From NCBI RefSeq assembly GCF_002899825.2, contig NZ_PPED02000004.1, positions 62,001 to 126,000 of the forward strand: DNA of 64,000 nt. The letters run 5' to 3'. The position numbers and the translations under genes were made by a program. The notes under the pieces are model-generated. The model was given only the letters and a program-made list of their open reading frames with translations. It did not search any database and had not been told where the DNA came from. The DNA comes from Chryseobacterium phosphatilyticum (GTDB lineage: Bacteria; Bacteroidota; Bacteroidia; Flavobacteriales; Weeksellaceae). Shown in pieces: positions 10,502 through 19,568 of this stretch. Position 1 is the stretch's first letter. Every line of letters begins with the position of its first letter.

Positions 10502-10678
10502 TTATTTTTGAACTTCAAGTAAGTGACCTACAGCAGCGATCATTCCTAAGATAGAAGGAGTCGCTTCGTGCTCTACAACTTGGTGAAGTTTTTTTAATCC
10601 TAATGCTTCAAGCGTTCTCTTTTGGGTTTTTGTTCTACCAATAGCGCTTCTTACTTGCTTTACTTTAATTGTTGCCAT
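10502..10678 (-). CDS. rpmD: 50S ribosomal protein L30
   Basis: A 58-aa protein starting MATIKVKQVRSAIGRTKTQK and containing RTLEALGLKKLHQVV, the L30 signature. It binds 23S rRNA as a small ferredoxin-like fold. Its place between rpsE and rplO is the usual one in the spc part of the operon. Confidence 0.97.
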   Translation of the reverse strand: MATIKVKQVRSAIGRTKTQKRTLEALGLKKLHQVVEHEATPSILGMIAAVGHLLEVQK

Positions 10679-10689
10679 TGTTTTATTTA

Positions 10690-11211
10690 TTAACCGTTAA
10701 ACACTTTACTTAGAGAAACTCCTCTCATTCTAGCGATCTCTTCAGGTCTTCTGATATCCAATAACGCCTTGAAAGTAGCTTTCACCACGTTGTGAGGGTT
10801 AGAAGATCCTTTAGATTTTGAAAGGATATCGTGAATACCAGCTGATTCCAATACTGCTCTTACCGCACCACCGGCGATAAGCCCTGTACCGTGAGAAGCA
10901 GGTCTTAAGAAGATATCTGCACCTCCATATCTAGCAGAAGTCTGGTGAGGAATAGTGTGGTTCATTACAGGAACCTTAACAAGGTTTTTCTTAGCATCTT
11001 CAACTGCTTTAGCGATTGCAGAAGCTACCTCTTTAGATTTTCCTAAACCGAAACCGATAGTTCCTTCTTCATTTCCTACTACAACAATAGCAGAAAATCC
11101 GAAAGCTCTACCTCCTTTAGTTACTTTTGTTACTCTGTTAACAGCTACGAGACGATCTTTTAATTCTAATCCTCCCGGTTTTACTCTTTCTATATTATCT
11201 AGTCCTAACAT
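10690..11211 (-). CDS. rpsE: 30S ribosomal protein S5
   Basis: S5 lines the mRNA entry site and affects decoding accuracy. The double-stranded RNA-binding domain ([21 protein letters not shown]) and the C-terminal [24 protein letters not shown] region are conserved. The 173-aa length is normal. It lies between rplR and rpmD. Confidence 0.97.
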   Translation of the reverse strand: MLGLDNIERVKPGGLELKDRLVAVNRVTKVTKGGRAFGFSAIVVVGNEEGTIGFGLGKSKEVASAIAKAVEDAKKNLVKVPVMNHTIPHQTSARYGGADIFLRPASHGTGLIAGGAVRAVLESAGIHDILSKSKGSSNPHNVVKATFKALLDIRRPEEIARMRGVSLSKVFNG

Positions 11212-11230
11212 ATTTTCCGAAATTTAATGA

Positions 11231-11584
11231 TTAGAATTTAAGTCCACCTTCTCTCGCACCATCAGCTAGAGCTTTTACTCTACCGTGATATACGAAACCG
11301 TTTCTGTCAAATACAATACTTTCGATTCCTGCAGCAATAGCTTTAGCAGCGATAGCTTTACCAACAGCAGCAGAAACTTCAGTTTTAGTACCTTTAGCGT
11401 CTACACCTTTTTCTCTAGAAGAAGCTGATGCTAAAGTTTTACCATTTTTATCGTCGATTAACTGAGCGTAAATTTCCTTATTACTTTTGTATACAGATAA
11501 TCTTGGCAATTCAGAAGATCCAGAGATTTTCCCTCTTACTCTTCTTTTGATTCTTATTCTTTTTTCTAATTTACTTAATGCCAT
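11231..11584 (-). CDS. rplR: 50S ribosomal protein L18
   Basis: L18 binds 5S rRNA together with L5. The start is [20 protein letters not shown] and the region [18 protein letters not shown] and the end [20 protein letters not shown] are family signatures. It has 117 aa and lies between rplF and rpsE. Confidence 0.97.
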   Translation of the reverse strand: MALSKLEKRIRIKRRVRGKISGSSELPRLSVYKSNKEIYAQLIDDKNGKTLASASSREKGVDAKGTKTEVSAAVGKAIAAKAIAAGIESIVFDRNGFVYHGRVKALADGAREGGLKF

Positions 11585-11599
11585 AATACTTATAATTTA

Positions 11600-12145
11600 T
11601 TAAGCAGATTTACCAGCTTTACGTCTAACAATTTCTCCTACGAATTTCACACCTTTTCCTTTGTATGGCTCAGGCTTTCTGAAAGAACGGATCTTTGCAG
11701 TAACCATTCCTAGAAGTTGCTTGTCGTGAGACGTTAAAGTAATAATTGGGTTTTTACCTTTTTCAGTCAATGTATCAACTTTTACTTCACCTGGAAGTTC
11801 TAATACGATACCGTGAGAGAATCCTAAAGCTAACTCAAGTTTTTGACCTGTGTGAGATGCTCTATATCCTACCCCTACTAGTTCTAGTTTCTTTTCGAAA
11901 CCTTCTGATACACCAACGATCATGTTAGCGATCAACGCTCTGTATAAACCGTGAAGCGCTTTGTGTTGTTTAGAATCAGATGGTCTGTTTACATTCAGCT
12001 CACCATCTTTTTGTTCTAAAGTAATTCCTGCTGTAAGCTCTTGAGAAAGTTCTCCTTTAGCTCCTTTTACAGTTACTACACCGTTATTTTCAGTGATTGT
12101 AACTCCAGCTGGAATTGTTATAATTGCTTTACCAATTCTTGACAT
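11600..12145 (-). CDS. rplF: 50S ribosomal protein L6
   Basis: L6 sits near the GTPase-associated centre. The protein begins MSRIGKAIITIPAGVTI and has the C-terminal signature KRPEPYKGKGVKF in the form RKPEPYKGKGVKFVGEIVRR. It has 181 aa. Its neighbours are rpsH and rplR. Confidence 0.97.
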   Translation of the reverse strand: MSRIGKAIITIPAGVTITENNGVVTVKGAKGELSQELTAGITLEQKDGELNVNRPSDSKQHKALHGLYRALIANMIVGVSEGFEKKLELVGVGYRASHTGQKLELALGFSHGIVLELPGEVKVDTLTEKGKNPIITLTSHDKQLLGMVTAKIRSFRKPEPYKGKGVKFVGEIVRRKAGKSA

Positions 12146-12162
12146 TTTCCTCTGATTAAAAA

Positions 12163-12561
12163 TTAATAAACATAGCAGATTACTTCACCGCCTACTTTCT
12201 CTTCTCTAGCTTTCTTATCAGTCATTACTCCTTTAGAAGTAGAGATGATAGAAATACCCAAACCGTTTAGTACTCTTGGAAGCTCAGCTGAACCTTTGTA
12301 CTGTCTCAAACCTGGTCTAGAAGCTCTTTGAATAGACTTGATAGCCGGTTTGTTGGTTTGTTTGTCATACTTTAAAGCGATTTTGATCACTCCTTGAACA
12401 GCGTTATCTTCAAACTTGAAGTTTAAGATATACCCTTGATCAAATAGGATCTTAGTAATCTCCTTTTTGATTTTCGATGCAGGAATTTCCACCACTTTGT
12501 GGCCTGCGCTTTGTGCGTTCCTTACTCTTGTTAGGAAATCTGAAATTGGATCTGTTACCAT
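12163..12561 (-). CDS. rpsH: 30S ribosomal protein S8
   Basis: S8 binds helix 21 of 16S rRNA and is essential for assembly; in E. coli it also represses the spc operon. The start MVTDPISDFLTRVRNAQ and the C-terminal GLGISIISTSKGVMTDKKAR are diagnostic. It has 132 aa. An unusually long gap of 147 bases with a strong hairpin separates it from rpsN. Confidence 0.97.
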   Translation of the reverse strand: MVTDPISDFLTRVRNAQSAGHKVVEIPASKIKKEITKILFDQGYILNFKFEDNAVQGVIKIALKYDKQTNKPAIKSIQRASRPGLRQYKGSAELPRVLNGLGISIISTSKGVMTDKKAREEKVGGEVICYVY

Positions 12562-12618
12562 TTTTCTTTTATAAATTATTGGTTAAAGAACAATCAGTAT
12601 TGAAAAGACTTGAAGATT

Positions 12619-12656
12619 AAAATATCAGACGTCAGAAATCTTCGGTCTGATATTTT
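12619..12656 (-). other. Strong hairpin between rpsN and rpsH
   Basis: AAAATATCAGAC is matched exactly by GTCTGATATTTT after a 14-base loop. A smaller stem follows nearby (GACAA/TTGTC at about 12673-12687). The hairpin resembles an intrinsic terminator but lies inside the operon, in a 147-base gap where neighbours are otherwise less than 35 bases apart. It could be an attenuator, an RNA processing site or the remains of a small repeat. Confidence 0.7.
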
Positions 12657-12708
12657 TATTCTCTAGTATCTTGACAACTTAATTGTCCCGATTTTTAATT
12701 AGTAATTA

Positions 12709-12978
12709 TTACCAACTAGCTTTTCTTACACCTGGGATAAGACCGTTGTTTGCCATTTCTCTGAAAGTTACTCTGGAAATACCAAACGTTCTCATGTATC
12801 CTCTTGGTCTACCTGTCAGTTTACATCTGTTGTGTAATCTTACAGGAGAAGCATTTTTAGGTAATTTTTGAAGTCCTTCGTAATCACCAGCTTCTTTAAG
12901 AGCTTGTCTTTTAGCAGCGTATTTAGCAACTAGTGCTTCTCTTTTGCGCTCACGCGCTTTCATTGATTCTTTAGCCAT
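12709..12978 (-). CDS. rpsN: 30S ribosomal protein S14, zinc-free form
   Basis: S14 is in the 30S head. The protein (89 aa) has the signature [20 protein letters not shown] and ends [11 protein letters not shown]. It is the long form without the CxxC pairs of zinc-binding S14. It is 3 bases after rplE. Confidence 0.97.
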   Translation of the reverse strand: MAKESMKARERKREALVAKYAAKRQALKEAGDYEGLQKLPKNASPVRLHNRCKLTGRPRGYMRTFGISRVTFREMANNGLIPGVRKASW

Positions 12979-12981
12979 TTC

Positions 12982-13533
12982 TTAGTTCTTTTTAAATGGT
13001 AAACCGAAGTGAGTTAGTAATGCTTTAGCTTCTTTATCTGTCTTCGCAGTAGTAACGAAAGTGATGTCCATCCCCTGGATTTTTTTCACTTTGTCGATTA
13101 CGATTTCAGGGAAGATAATCTGCTCAGTAATACCTAAGTTGTAATTACCTCTACCATCGAAACCATCTGCTTTGATCCCAGAGAAATCTCTGATACGTGG
13201 TAAAGCAGAAGCAGTAAGTCTGTCTAAGAACTCATACATTCTGTGAGCTCTCAACGTTACTTTTGCACCTACAGGCATTCCTTTTCTTAGTTTGAATGCA
13301 GCTTCATCTTTCTTAGAGATCGTACCAACTGCTTTCTGACCTGTGATGTTTGTCAATTCTTCTACAGCATAATCAATGATTTTCTTATCTGCAGTAGCAT
13401 CTCCTAAACCTTGTGATACAACGATTTTCTCTAATCTAGGTACTTGCATGATTGACTTATACCCGAATTCTTCCATCATTGCAGGAACAATTGTCTCTTT
13501 ATATGCTTTTTTGGGTCTTGCTATAAATTCCAT
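12982..13533 (-). CDS. rplE: 50S ribosomal protein L5
   Basis: L5 binds 5S rRNA and contacts P-site tRNA. The motif [13 protein letters not shown] and the C-terminal [15 protein letters not shown] are characteristic, as is the end [12 protein letters not shown]. It has 183 aa and follows rplX. Confidence 0.97.
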   Translation of the reverse strand: MEFIARPKKAYKETIVPAMMEEFGYKSIMQVPRLEKIVVSQGLGDATADKKIIDYAVEELTNITGQKAVGTISKKDEAAFKLRKGMPVGAKVTLRAHRMYEFLDRLTASALPRIRDFSGIKADGFDGRGNYNLGITEQIIFPEIVIDKVKKIQGMDITFVTTAKTDKEAKALLTHFGLPFKKN

Positions 13534-13544
13534 GTTAATTCAAA

Positions 13545-13871
13545 TTATAAAGTTTCACCCGTTTTTTTGTTAATTCTTACTTTCGTATCTCCTTCGATTT
13601 TGTAACCGATTTTGATAGCTTTTCCGTCTTTACCAACTAAAGCTACGTTTGAGATATGAATAGAAGCTTCCTTTTCAGTAATTCCTCCTTGAGGATTAGA
13701 AGCTGAAGGCTTAACGTGTTTTTTAACGATGTTAAGTCCTGCAACGATTACTCTTGGGTCTCTACCTTCTTTCTTGATCACTTCAATAACTTCACCAGTT
13801 TTACCTTTGATATCTTTCTTACCAGTAGTAATGATTACGTTATCTCCTCTTTTTATTTTTAACTTTGACAT
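13545..13871 (-). CDS. rplX: 50S ribosomal protein L24
   Basis: L24 is an assembly initiator for the 50S subunit. The KOW motif lies near the start (KRGDNVIITTGKKDIKGKTG) and NIVKKHVKPSASNPQGGI follows. It has 108 aa. It follows rplN by 21 bases. Confidence 0.97.
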   Translation of the reverse strand: MSKLKIKRGDNVIITTGKKDIKGKTGEVIEVIKKEGRDPRVIVAGLNIVKKHVKPSASNPQGGITEKEASIHISNVALVGKDGKAIKIGYKIEGDTKVRINKKTGETL

Positions 13872-13892
13872 TTCTTTAAAAAATTTTAAAAA

Positions 13893-14261
13893 TTAAAGTA
13901 CTTCAGGAGCTAATGAAATGATTTTCATATATTCTTTGTCTCTCAACTCACGAGCAACCGGTCCGAAAACACGTGTTCCTCTCATTTCTCCCGCTGCGTT
14001 TAGTAATACACAAGCATTGTCGTCGAATTTGATGTATGAACCATCTTTTCTTCTTACTGCTTTTTTAGTTCTTACTACTACAGCTTTAGATACCTGACCT
14101 TTTTTAGCGTTTCCTGATGGTGTAGAATCCTTGATAGTAACAACGATTTTATCACCAACTGAAGCATATCTTCTTCTGGTTCCTCCCAGAACTCTGATAA
14201 CTAGTACTTCTTTTGCACCTGTGTTATCAGCAACTTTTAATCTTGATTCTGTTTGTAACAT
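13893..14261 (-). CDS. rplN: 50S ribosomal protein L14
   Basis: L14 contacts 16S rRNA in an intersubunit bridge. It begins [19 protein letters not shown] and carries [19 protein letters not shown] and [14 protein letters not shown]. It has 122 aa, the usual size. It is 2 bases from rpsQ. Confidence 0.98.
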   Translation of the reverse strand: MLQTESRLKVADNTGAKEVLVIRVLGGTRRRYASVGDKIVVTIKDSTPSGNAKKGQVSKAVVVRTKKAVRRKDGSYIKFDDNACVLLNAAGEMRGTRVFGPVARELRDKEYMKIISLAPEVL

Positions 14262-14263
14262 TA

Positions 14264-14518
14264 TTACTTAGCTTTTTCAATGATTCTTACTAATCTCCAT
14301 CTCTTGCTCTTGCTCAAAGGTCTAGTTTCTTGGATCAAAACTGTATCACCTTCTGTGCATTCGTTGTTCTCGTCGTGTGCAGTATATTTTTTCGTTTTCA
14401 AAACGAATTTACCGTACATCGGGTGCTTTACTCTTGTAGTTTCACTAACAACAATAGTTTTTTCCATTTTATTGCTGGAAACCACTCCGATTCTTTCTTT
14501 TCTTAAATTTCTATCCAT
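14264..14518 (-). CDS. rpsQ: 30S ribosomal protein S17
   Basis: S17 is a primary 16S rRNA binder. The OB-fold motif [14 protein letters not shown] and the later segment [20 protein letters not shown] are typical. It has 84 aa. It sits between rpmC and rplN. Confidence 0.97.
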   Translation of the reverse strand: MDRNLRKERIGVVSSNKMEKTIVVSETTRVKHPMYGKFVLKTKKYTAHDENNECTEGDTVLIQETRPLSKSKRWRLVRIIEKAK

Positions 14519-14530
14519 TGTAAAATGAAA

Positions 14531-14716
14531 TTATTGTTTGTTAGTTAACTCAGTGTTTAGTCTTGCGATTGTTCTTCTCAAATCTTTGATTTGAATCGGG
14601 TTTTCAATTGGGCTGATCGCATGAGCTAATTTCAATTTAGAATATTGAGCTTTTGCTTCAGTTAATTGAGCTTGAATATCACCCGCGCTTAAATTTTTAA
14701 TATCAGCATTTTTCAT
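14531..14716 (-). CDS. rpmC: 50S ribosomal protein L29
   Basis: L29 lies at the tunnel exit, near the trigger-factor and SRP docking site. The ATG at 14716 gives MKNADIKNLSAGDIQ, which matches the family start; an in-frame TTG three codons upstream is possible but not needed. The core KLAHAISPIENPIQIKDLRR is typical. It has 61 aa and follows rplP by 12 bases. Confidence 0.95.
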   Translation of the reverse strand: MKNADIKNLSAGDIQAQLTEAKAQYSKLKLAHAISPIENPIQIKDLRRTIARLNTELTNKQ

Positions 14717-14728
14717 TGTATTCAAAGA

Positions 14729-15154
14729 TTATAGAGGTTTAACAAAATCGTTAGCAACGATGAATTTAGTAACTACTGGTAATTTTTGTGCCGCAAGTCT
14801 AAGAGCTTCCTTAGCGATCTCGTAAGGAACACCTCCTACTTCGAACATAATTTTACCTGGCTTTACTACAGCTACCCAGTATTCAACAGCACCTTTACCT
14901 TTACCCATACGTACTTCCGCTGGTTTTTTAGTAATTGGCTTATCCGGGAAGATTTTGATCCATAGTTGACCTTCTCTCTTCATATATCTTGTCGCAGCAA
15001 TACGAGCTGCTTCAATCTGTCTTGCAGTGATCCAAGCTCCTTCCGTTGCTTTGATCCCAAAAGTTCCGTATGCAAGTTGACTACCTCTTTGGGCATTCCC
15101 CTTCATCTTCATCTTGTGAACTCTACGGAATTTGGTTCTTTTTGGTTGTAACAT
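14729..15154 (-). CDS. rplP: 50S ribosomal protein L16
   Basis: L16 helps to position tRNA in the A and P sites. It begins [19 protein letters not shown] and contains [19 protein letters not shown] and [18 protein letters not shown]. It has 141 aa. The gap of 98 bases before it, towards rpsC, carries a heptamer repeat. Confidence 0.97.
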   Translation of the reverse strand: MLQPKRTKFRRVHKMKMKGNAQRGSQLAYGTFGIKATEGAWITARQIEAARIAATRYMKREGQLWIKIFPDKPITKKPAEVRMGKGKGAVEYWVAVVKPGKIMFEVGGVPYEIAKEALRLAAQKLPVVTKFIVANDFVKPL

Positions 15155-15161
15155 AATTTCT

Positions 15162-15254
15162 AAATTTTAGATTTTAGATTTTAGATTTTAGATTTTTTTT
15201 AATTTTAAAAAAGTAACGGTAATTTAAAATTCAAAATTTCTAATCTAAAATTTT
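15162..15254. repeat. ATTTTAG heptamer repeat and its inverted copy, rpsC-rplP gap
   Basis: Four exact head-to-tail copies of ATTTTAG occupy 15164-15191, with partial copies at both ends. About 50 bases on, AATCTAAAATTTT (15242-15254) is complementary to the left end AAATTTTAGATT, so a long-loop hairpin is possible. It lies inside the ribosomal operon and touches the rpsC stop codon. Confidence 0.9.
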
Positions 15255-16002
15255 AATTATTATTGTTATTGTTGTTGTTTTTTCTAGGTCTTCTGTTGTC
15301 TCTGTCTCCACCTCTGTTTCCTCTGTCTGACTGACCTCCTTTTTTCTGTTGTCCCACTAGTGGAGAAAGTTCTCTTTTACCATAAACTTCACCTTTCATG
15401 ATCCAAACTTTCACTCCTAATCTACCGTAAGTAGTGTGAGCTTCTGCCCAGTGGTAATCAATATCAGCTCTGAAAGTTGACAATGGAATTCTTCCTTCTT
15501 TGAAAGATTCTGATCTTGCCATTTCAGCTCCGTTCAATCTACCAGAGATTTGAACTTTGATACCTTCAGCACCCATTCTCATAGTACTTGCCATTGCCAT
15601 TTTAACAGCTCTTCTGTAAGAAATTCTGTTTTCAATTTGCTTAGAAATACTATCAGCAACTAGTACAGCATCTAATTCAGGTCTTTTGATTTCGAAGATG
15701 TTGATTTGAATATCCTTACCTGTAAGTTTCTTCAATTCTTCTTTCAATTTATCAACTTCCTGACCTCCTTTACCGATGATAAGTCCCGGTCTAGCAGTAG
15801 TAATTGTAACTGTTACTAATTTTAGTGTTCTTTCAATATAGATTTTTGAAATACCACCTTTAGATAATCTAGCCTCAAGGTATCTTCTGATTTTGTAGTC
15901 TTCAGCGATTCTGTCTCCATAATCGTTTCCACCAAACCAGTTAGAATCCCATCCTCTGATGATACCTAATCTATTACCAATTGGATTTGTCTTCTGTCCC
16001 AT
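15253..16002 (-). CDS. rpsC: 30S ribosomal protein S3, with poly-Asn tail
   Basis: S3 forms part of the mRNA entry pore and helicase. It begins [20 protein letters not shown]; the KH domain ([20 protein letters not shown]) and the C-terminal domain ([17 protein letters not shown]) are normal. After about residue 215 comes a basic, Gly/Arg/Asn-rich tail ([20 protein letters not shown]) ending in eight Asn encoded by mixed AAT/AAC codons. The tail is not in E. coli S3 and is probably disordered. It follows rplV by 7 bases. Confidence 0.97.
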   Translation of the reverse strand: MGQKTNPIGNRLGIIRGWDSNWFGGNDYGDRIAEDYKIRRYLEARLSKGGISKIYIERTLKLVTVTITTARPGLIIGKGGQEVDKLKEELKKLTGKDIQINIFEIKRPELDAVLVADSISKQIENRISYRRAVKMAMASTMRMGAEGIKVQISGRLNGAEMARSESFKEGRIPLSTFRADIDYHWAEAHTTYGRLGVKVWIMKGEVYGKRELSPLVGQQKKGGQSDRGNRGGDRDNRRPRKNNNNNNNN

Positions 16003-16009
16003 ACCTTGA

Positions 16010-16408
16010 TTAATTTTCTTTATTACCTAAGATTAATGTAACGTGGTTAGATCTTTTTCTGATTCTATACCCTCTACCTTGTGGAGCTGGTCTTAGTCTC
16101 TTCAATTGTCTTGCACTATCCACGAAGATTTCTTTAACGATAAGGTTAGCTTCTTCAATATCCGCACCTTCGTTTTTAGTCTGCCAGTTTGCCATAGCAG
16201 AAAGAAGTAATTTTTCTAACTTATTAGAAGCATCCTTCTTAGAATATTTTAGGATATAAAGAGCTTTATCTACCTGCTCTCCTCTAATGATATCAGCAAC
16301 TAATCTCATTTTTCTTGGAGAAGACGGGCAATTATTTAATGAAGCTTTTACAACGTCTTTGTTAGCTTCTTTTCTTGCGATTGAACTATCTTGTTTTCTT
16401 GATCCCAT
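16010..16408 (-). CDS. rplV: 50S ribosomal protein L22
   Basis: L22 lines the exit tunnel; its beta-hairpin loop affects macrolide binding. The [22 protein letters not shown] region and the hairpin arms [20 protein letters not shown] are present (quoted in parts; near residues 28-49 and 98-117). It has 132 aa with a short N-terminal extension. It lies 2 bases after rpsS. Confidence 0.96.
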   Translation of the reverse strand: MGSRKQDSSIARKEANKDVVKASLNNCPSSPRKMRLVADIIRGEQVDKALYILKYSKKDASNKLEKLLLSAMANWQTKNEGADIEEANLIVKEIFVDSARQLKRLRPAPQGRGYRIRKRSNHVTLILGNKEN

Positions 16409-16410
16409 GA

Positions 16411-16689
16411 TTATCTGCTTCCTTTGTTTTTGTTACCACCATGACCTCTGAAAGATCTTGTTGGAGAAAATTCGCCTAACTTGTGACCAACCATGTTTTC
16501 TGTAACATATACAGGGATAAAAGATTTCCCGTTATGTACTGCAATAGTTTGTCCTACGAAGTCCGGAGAGATCATCGATGCTCTAGACCAAGTTTTGATA
16601 ACTGTCTTCTTACCAGACTCTATATTTGCCTGAACCTTCTTATCTAAAGTATGATGAATGAACGGTCCTTTCTTAAGTGATCTTGCCAT
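16411..16689 (-). CDS. rpsS: 30S ribosomal protein S19
   Basis: S19 forms a head complex with S13. [19 protein letters not shown] and [20 protein letters not shown] are signatures, with the end [18 protein letters not shown]. It has 92 aa and lies 2 bases after rplB. Confidence 0.98.
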   Translation of the reverse strand: MARSLKKGPFIHHTLDKKVQANIESGKKTVIKTWSRASMISPDFVGQTIAVHNGKSFIPVYVTENMVGHKLGEFSPTRSFRGHGGNKNKGSR

Positions 16690-16691
16690 AA

Positions 16692-17513
16692 TTATTTTCT
16701 TTTAGATACGATGTAACGGTTAGACACTTTGTTTTTCTTTCTAGTTTTGTAACCTTTAGATGGTTTACCGTTTCTAGATCTTGGGTGACCTCCTGAAGAA
16801 CGTCCTTCACCACCACCCATTGGGTGATCTACTGGGTTCATTACAACCGCTCTTGTTCTTGGTCTTCTACCTAACCATCTGCTTCTACCAGCCTTACCTG
16901 ATACTGTTAATTGGTGGTCAGAGTTAGAAACTGATCCAATCATTGCATAACATTCAGTAAGGATCATTCTTGATTCTCCTGAAGGCAATTTGATGATTGC
17001 ATATTTTCCGTCTCTTGAAGTCAATTGAGCTGAAGAACCAGCACTTCTTGCTAAAATTGCACCTTGACCAGGCTTCATTTCAACACAAGAAATCACAGTA
17101 CCTAATGGAATGTTTTTCAACTTCATTGCGTTCCCTACATTTGGTTCTACGCTTTCACCAGAAATTACTTTCTGATCAACTTTGATACCGTTTGGAGCGA
17201 TGATATATCTCTTCTCTCCATCTGCGTACTCTAATAAAGCGATAAATGCAGTTCTGTTTGGATCGTATTCTACAGATTTTACAGTGGCTTCAACGTTTGC
17301 TTTGTTTCTTTTGAAGTCAATAATTCTGTATTTCTTTTTGTGTCCACCTCCGGTGTAACGCATGGTCATTTTACCTGTTTGGTTACGTCCACCTGACTTT
17401 TTAATACCAACTGTTAGAGATTTCTCTGGTTTGTTGGTAGTAATTTCCTCAAAATTGTTTACAATTCTGAATCTCTGTCCCGGGGTGATAGGTTTTAATT
17501 TTCTAACAGACAT
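16692..17513 (-). CDS. rplB: 50S ribosomal protein L2
   Basis: L2 is needed for subunit association and supports the peptidyl transferase centre. The signature [20 protein letters not shown] with its conserved His is intact. It has 273 aa and ends in a basic tail. It lies between rplW and rpsS. Confidence 0.98.
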   Translation of the reverse strand: MSVRKLKPITPGQRFRIVNNFEEITTNKPEKSLTVGIKKSGGRNQTGKMTMRYTGGGHKKKYRIIDFKRNKANVEATVKSVEYDPNRTAFIALLEYADGEKRYIIAPNGIKVDQKVISGESVEPNVGNAMKLKNIPLGTVISCVEMKPGQGAILARSAGSSAQLTSRDGKYAIIKLPSGESRMILTECYAMIGSVSNSDHQLTVSGKAGRSRWLGRRPRTRAVVMNPVDHPMGGGEGRSSGGHPRSRNGKPSKGYKTRKKNKVSNRYIVSKRK

Positions 17514-17535
17514 TACTATTATTTATAATTAATAA

Positions 17536-17826
17536 TTAATTTACAGCAAAAATATCGATAACCTCACCTTCAGCAAGTTTGATTACCGCTTTTTTCAATT
17601 TATTTGTCTTTCCTACTTGAAGACCTTTTTTAGTGTATTTTGAAGAAACCTTCGGAGCATAAATCATTGTGTTAACGTCTGCTACTTTTACACCGTAAGC
17701 TGCTTCAACAGCTTTTTTAATCTGGATTTTATTCGCCTTAGGATCAACTAAGAAAGAATAAGAACCTCTTAAATCTGTAAGGTAATTAGCCTTTTCTGAA
17801 ATAACTGGTTTAATAATAATAGACAT
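17536..17826 (-). CDS. rplW: 50S ribosomal protein L23
   Basis: L23 lies at the tunnel exit and docks trigger factor and SRP. It has IIKPVISEKANYLTD, the segment YSFLVDPKANKIQIKKAVE and GVKVADVNTMI, and it has 96 aa. It follows rplD by 3 bases. Confidence 0.97.
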   Translation of the reverse strand: MSIIIKPVISEKANYLTDLRGSYSFLVDPKANKIQIKKAVEAAYGVKVADVNTMIYAPKVSSKYTKKGLQVGKTNKLKKAVIKLAEGEVIDIFAVN

Positions 17827-17829
17827 GAC

Positions 17830-18459
17830 TTATTTCTTTAAATTTTCCTGGAATTTTTCAACTGCACCTTCGAAGAAAATGATCTCACCAGCGTTTACTA
17901 AATCGTAAGAACTGATTTCGTTGAAGTTCATTACTTTAGTTTTAGGTAAGTTTCTTGAAGATAAATACACATTCTTGTTAGCTTCAGGAAGAACGAATAA
18001 AGATTTTTTACCGTTAAGTTCCAATGCACTTAATACATTGATAAAATCTTTAGTCTTAGGAGCACCAAAGCTCAAATCTTCTAAAACTTTAATGCTGTTA
18101 TCTCTCATTTTCTGAGATAAAACAGATTTCTTAGCTAATCTCTTAAGAGCTTTGTTCAATTTGAATCTGTAGTCTCTTGGTTTTGGTCCGAATACTCTAC
18201 CTCCACCTCTGAAAGTTGGAGATTTGATATCACCATATCTAGCAGATCCTGATCCTTTTTGCTTCTTAAGCTTTTTAGTAGAAGCAGTAATTTCGCTTCT
18301 TTCTTTTGCTTTATGAGTTCCTTGTCTTTGTGCAGCAAGGTACTGTTTAACTTCTAAGTAAACCGCGTGCTGATTTGGCTCAATTCCGAATACTGTTTCG
18401 TCTAGAGTTACTTTTCTTCCGGTCTCTTTTCCTGATGTATTTAATACTACTAGTTCCAT
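17830..18459 (-). CDS. rplD: 50S ribosomal protein L4
   Basis: L4 reaches into the exit tunnel; in E. coli it also controls the S10 operon. The tunnel loop carries [20 protein letters not shown] and [13 protein letters not shown]. It has 209 aa. Its ATG overlaps the rplC stop by 10 bases, which suggests coupled translation. Confidence 0.97.
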   Translation of the reverse strand: MELVVLNTSGKETGRKVTLDETVFGIEPNQHAVYLEVKQYLAAQRQGTHKAKERSEITASTKKLKKQKGSGSARYGDIKSPTFRGGGRVFGPKPRDYRFKLNKALKRLAKKSVLSQKMRDNSIKVLEDLSFGAPKTKDFINVLSALELNGKKSLFVLPEANKNVYLSSRNLPKTKVMNFNEISSYDLVNAGEIIFFEGAVEKFQENLKK

Positions 18460-19076
18460 TTTCTGATAATTACATAAGAATTTTTAGCTCCCGGAACAGC
18501 ACCTTTTACTACTAAAAGATTTTGTTCTTGATCAACTTTTAACACTTGAAGGTTTTGAACTGTTACCTGCTCACCTCCCATTCTTCCAGCCATTCTCATC
18601 CCTTTGAATACTCTTGAAGGGTCTGAACCAGCACCGATAGAACCTGGAGCTCTAAGTCTGTTGTGCTGACCATGAGTTGCCTGCATTACACCTCCAAATC
18701 CGTGTCTTTTAACAACACCCTGGAAGCCTTTACCTTTTGAAGTTCCTGTTACGTCAACATACTCACCTTCAGTGAATAAATCAACTTTTACTTCTTCTCC
18801 TACTTTCACCTCATCAACGAACTCTCTGTAGAATTCTACTAATTTAGCTTTAGGAGCAGAACCAGCCTTTTTAAAATGGCCAGCTAACGCTTTACCAACG
18901 TTCTTCTCACTCTTGTCATCGAAACCTAATTGAACAGCTTTATAACCGTCTTTTTCTAAGGTTCTGACCTGTAAAACCGAGCATGGACCAGCCTGGATAA
19001 CTGTACAAGGAATGTTTTTTCCTTCTTCGTTAAACAAAGACGTCATACCGATTTTTTTACCAATAATACCTGACAT
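18450..19076 (-). CDS. rplC: 50S ribosomal protein L3
   Basis: L3 starts 50S assembly and reaches the peptidyl transferase centre. It starts [20 protein letters not shown] and has the loop [20 protein letters not shown]. It has 208 aa. It is the first gene of this operon: a consensus promoter and a leader of about 100 bases lie upstream, and rpsJ, which usually comes before rplC, is about 16 kb away. Confidence 0.98.
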   Translation of the reverse strand: MSGIIGKKIGMTSLFNEEGKNIPCTVIQAGPCSVLQVRTLEKDGYKAVQLGFDDKSEKNVGKALAGHFKKAGSAPKAKLVEFYREFVDEVKVGEEVKVDLFTEGEYVDVTGTSKGKGFQGVVKRHGFGGVMQATHGQHNRLRAPGSIGAGSDPSRVFKGMRMAGRMGGEQVTVQNLQVLKVDQEQNLLVVKGAVPGAKNSYVIIRKWN

Positions 19077-19079
19077 TGT

Positions 19080-19160
19080 TTATATTATAATAAAATTTAT
19101 CTTTCTGTTTATCACCATTTTTAGGAGGTCTAAAGTAATTTCTACTTCTGATATAGGCAT
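19080..19160 (-). other. Possible 26-codon leader ORF upstream of rplC
   Basis: Within the rplC leader, an ATG at 19160 opens a 26-codon frame (MPISEVEITLDLLK then MVINRKINFIII) that stops 3 bases before the rplC ATG. The leader also has ACCTCCT (read on the minus strand at about 19121-19127), which is the same as the anti-Shine-Dalgarno end of 16S rRNA, flanked by a TTTAG/CTAAA stem. The frame may be chance. No related peptide is known to me. Confidence 0.2.
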
Positions 19161-19183
19161 ACTACGCCCCTAAAATGAGTGTG

Positions 19184-19214
19184 CAAATTTATGAATAATT
19201 TTGTAACTGACAAA
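19184..19214 (-). promoter_or_regulatory. Promoter of the rplC-rplQ operon
   Basis: On the minus strand TTTG, 19 bases, then TAAATTTG: an exact match to the Bacteroidota housekeeping promoter. Transcription should start near 19178, giving a leader of about 100 bases before rplC. Confidence 0.8.
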
Positions 19215-19492
19215 TATTTAGATTAAAATATTTTGATTTTTAATCATTTAGATCATTTTTGAAAAAACAGAAGACGTGAAGAAAAGGAATTGTTTACTAA
19301 AAAACATTCATTCTATCCACCAACTCATTTCAAAGACTTTGCAGCGAACAGCTATACACAAAATAAATGCCATAACTACTAGATAATGAAACATTTCCTG
19401 TTTTTAACAGAAAAATATTTCATTTCTTCAATTTTATCGGACAAAAAAAGCAACACCGGACACAACTGTCATGATGACATTTCATTGTAGTG
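19215..19492. other. Intergenic region with no recognised element
   Basis: Between the rplC promoter and the glpR terminator the DNA is AT-rich, with no open frame of note, RNA gene or clear repeat. It may be a scar of the rearrangement that parted rplC from rpsJ. Confidence 0.5.
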
Positions 19493-19521
19493 ACAAAAAA
19501 ACCTTATGAAATCATAAGGTT
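19493..19521 (-). terminator. Terminator of glpR
   Basis: AACCTTATGA pairs with TCATAAGGTT across a two-base gap, and on the minus strand the stem is followed by a run of seven T. It lies 48 bases after the glpR stop. Confidence 0.85.
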
Positions 19522-19568
19522 GTATTATTTATAGTATGTATAGAATATTTCAGAAGTTTCAGACTGTA

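Noticed and set aside
15164..15191. Tandem repeats that might be a CRISPR array
   Set aside because: The unit is 7 bases with no spacers; it is a simple tandem repeat.
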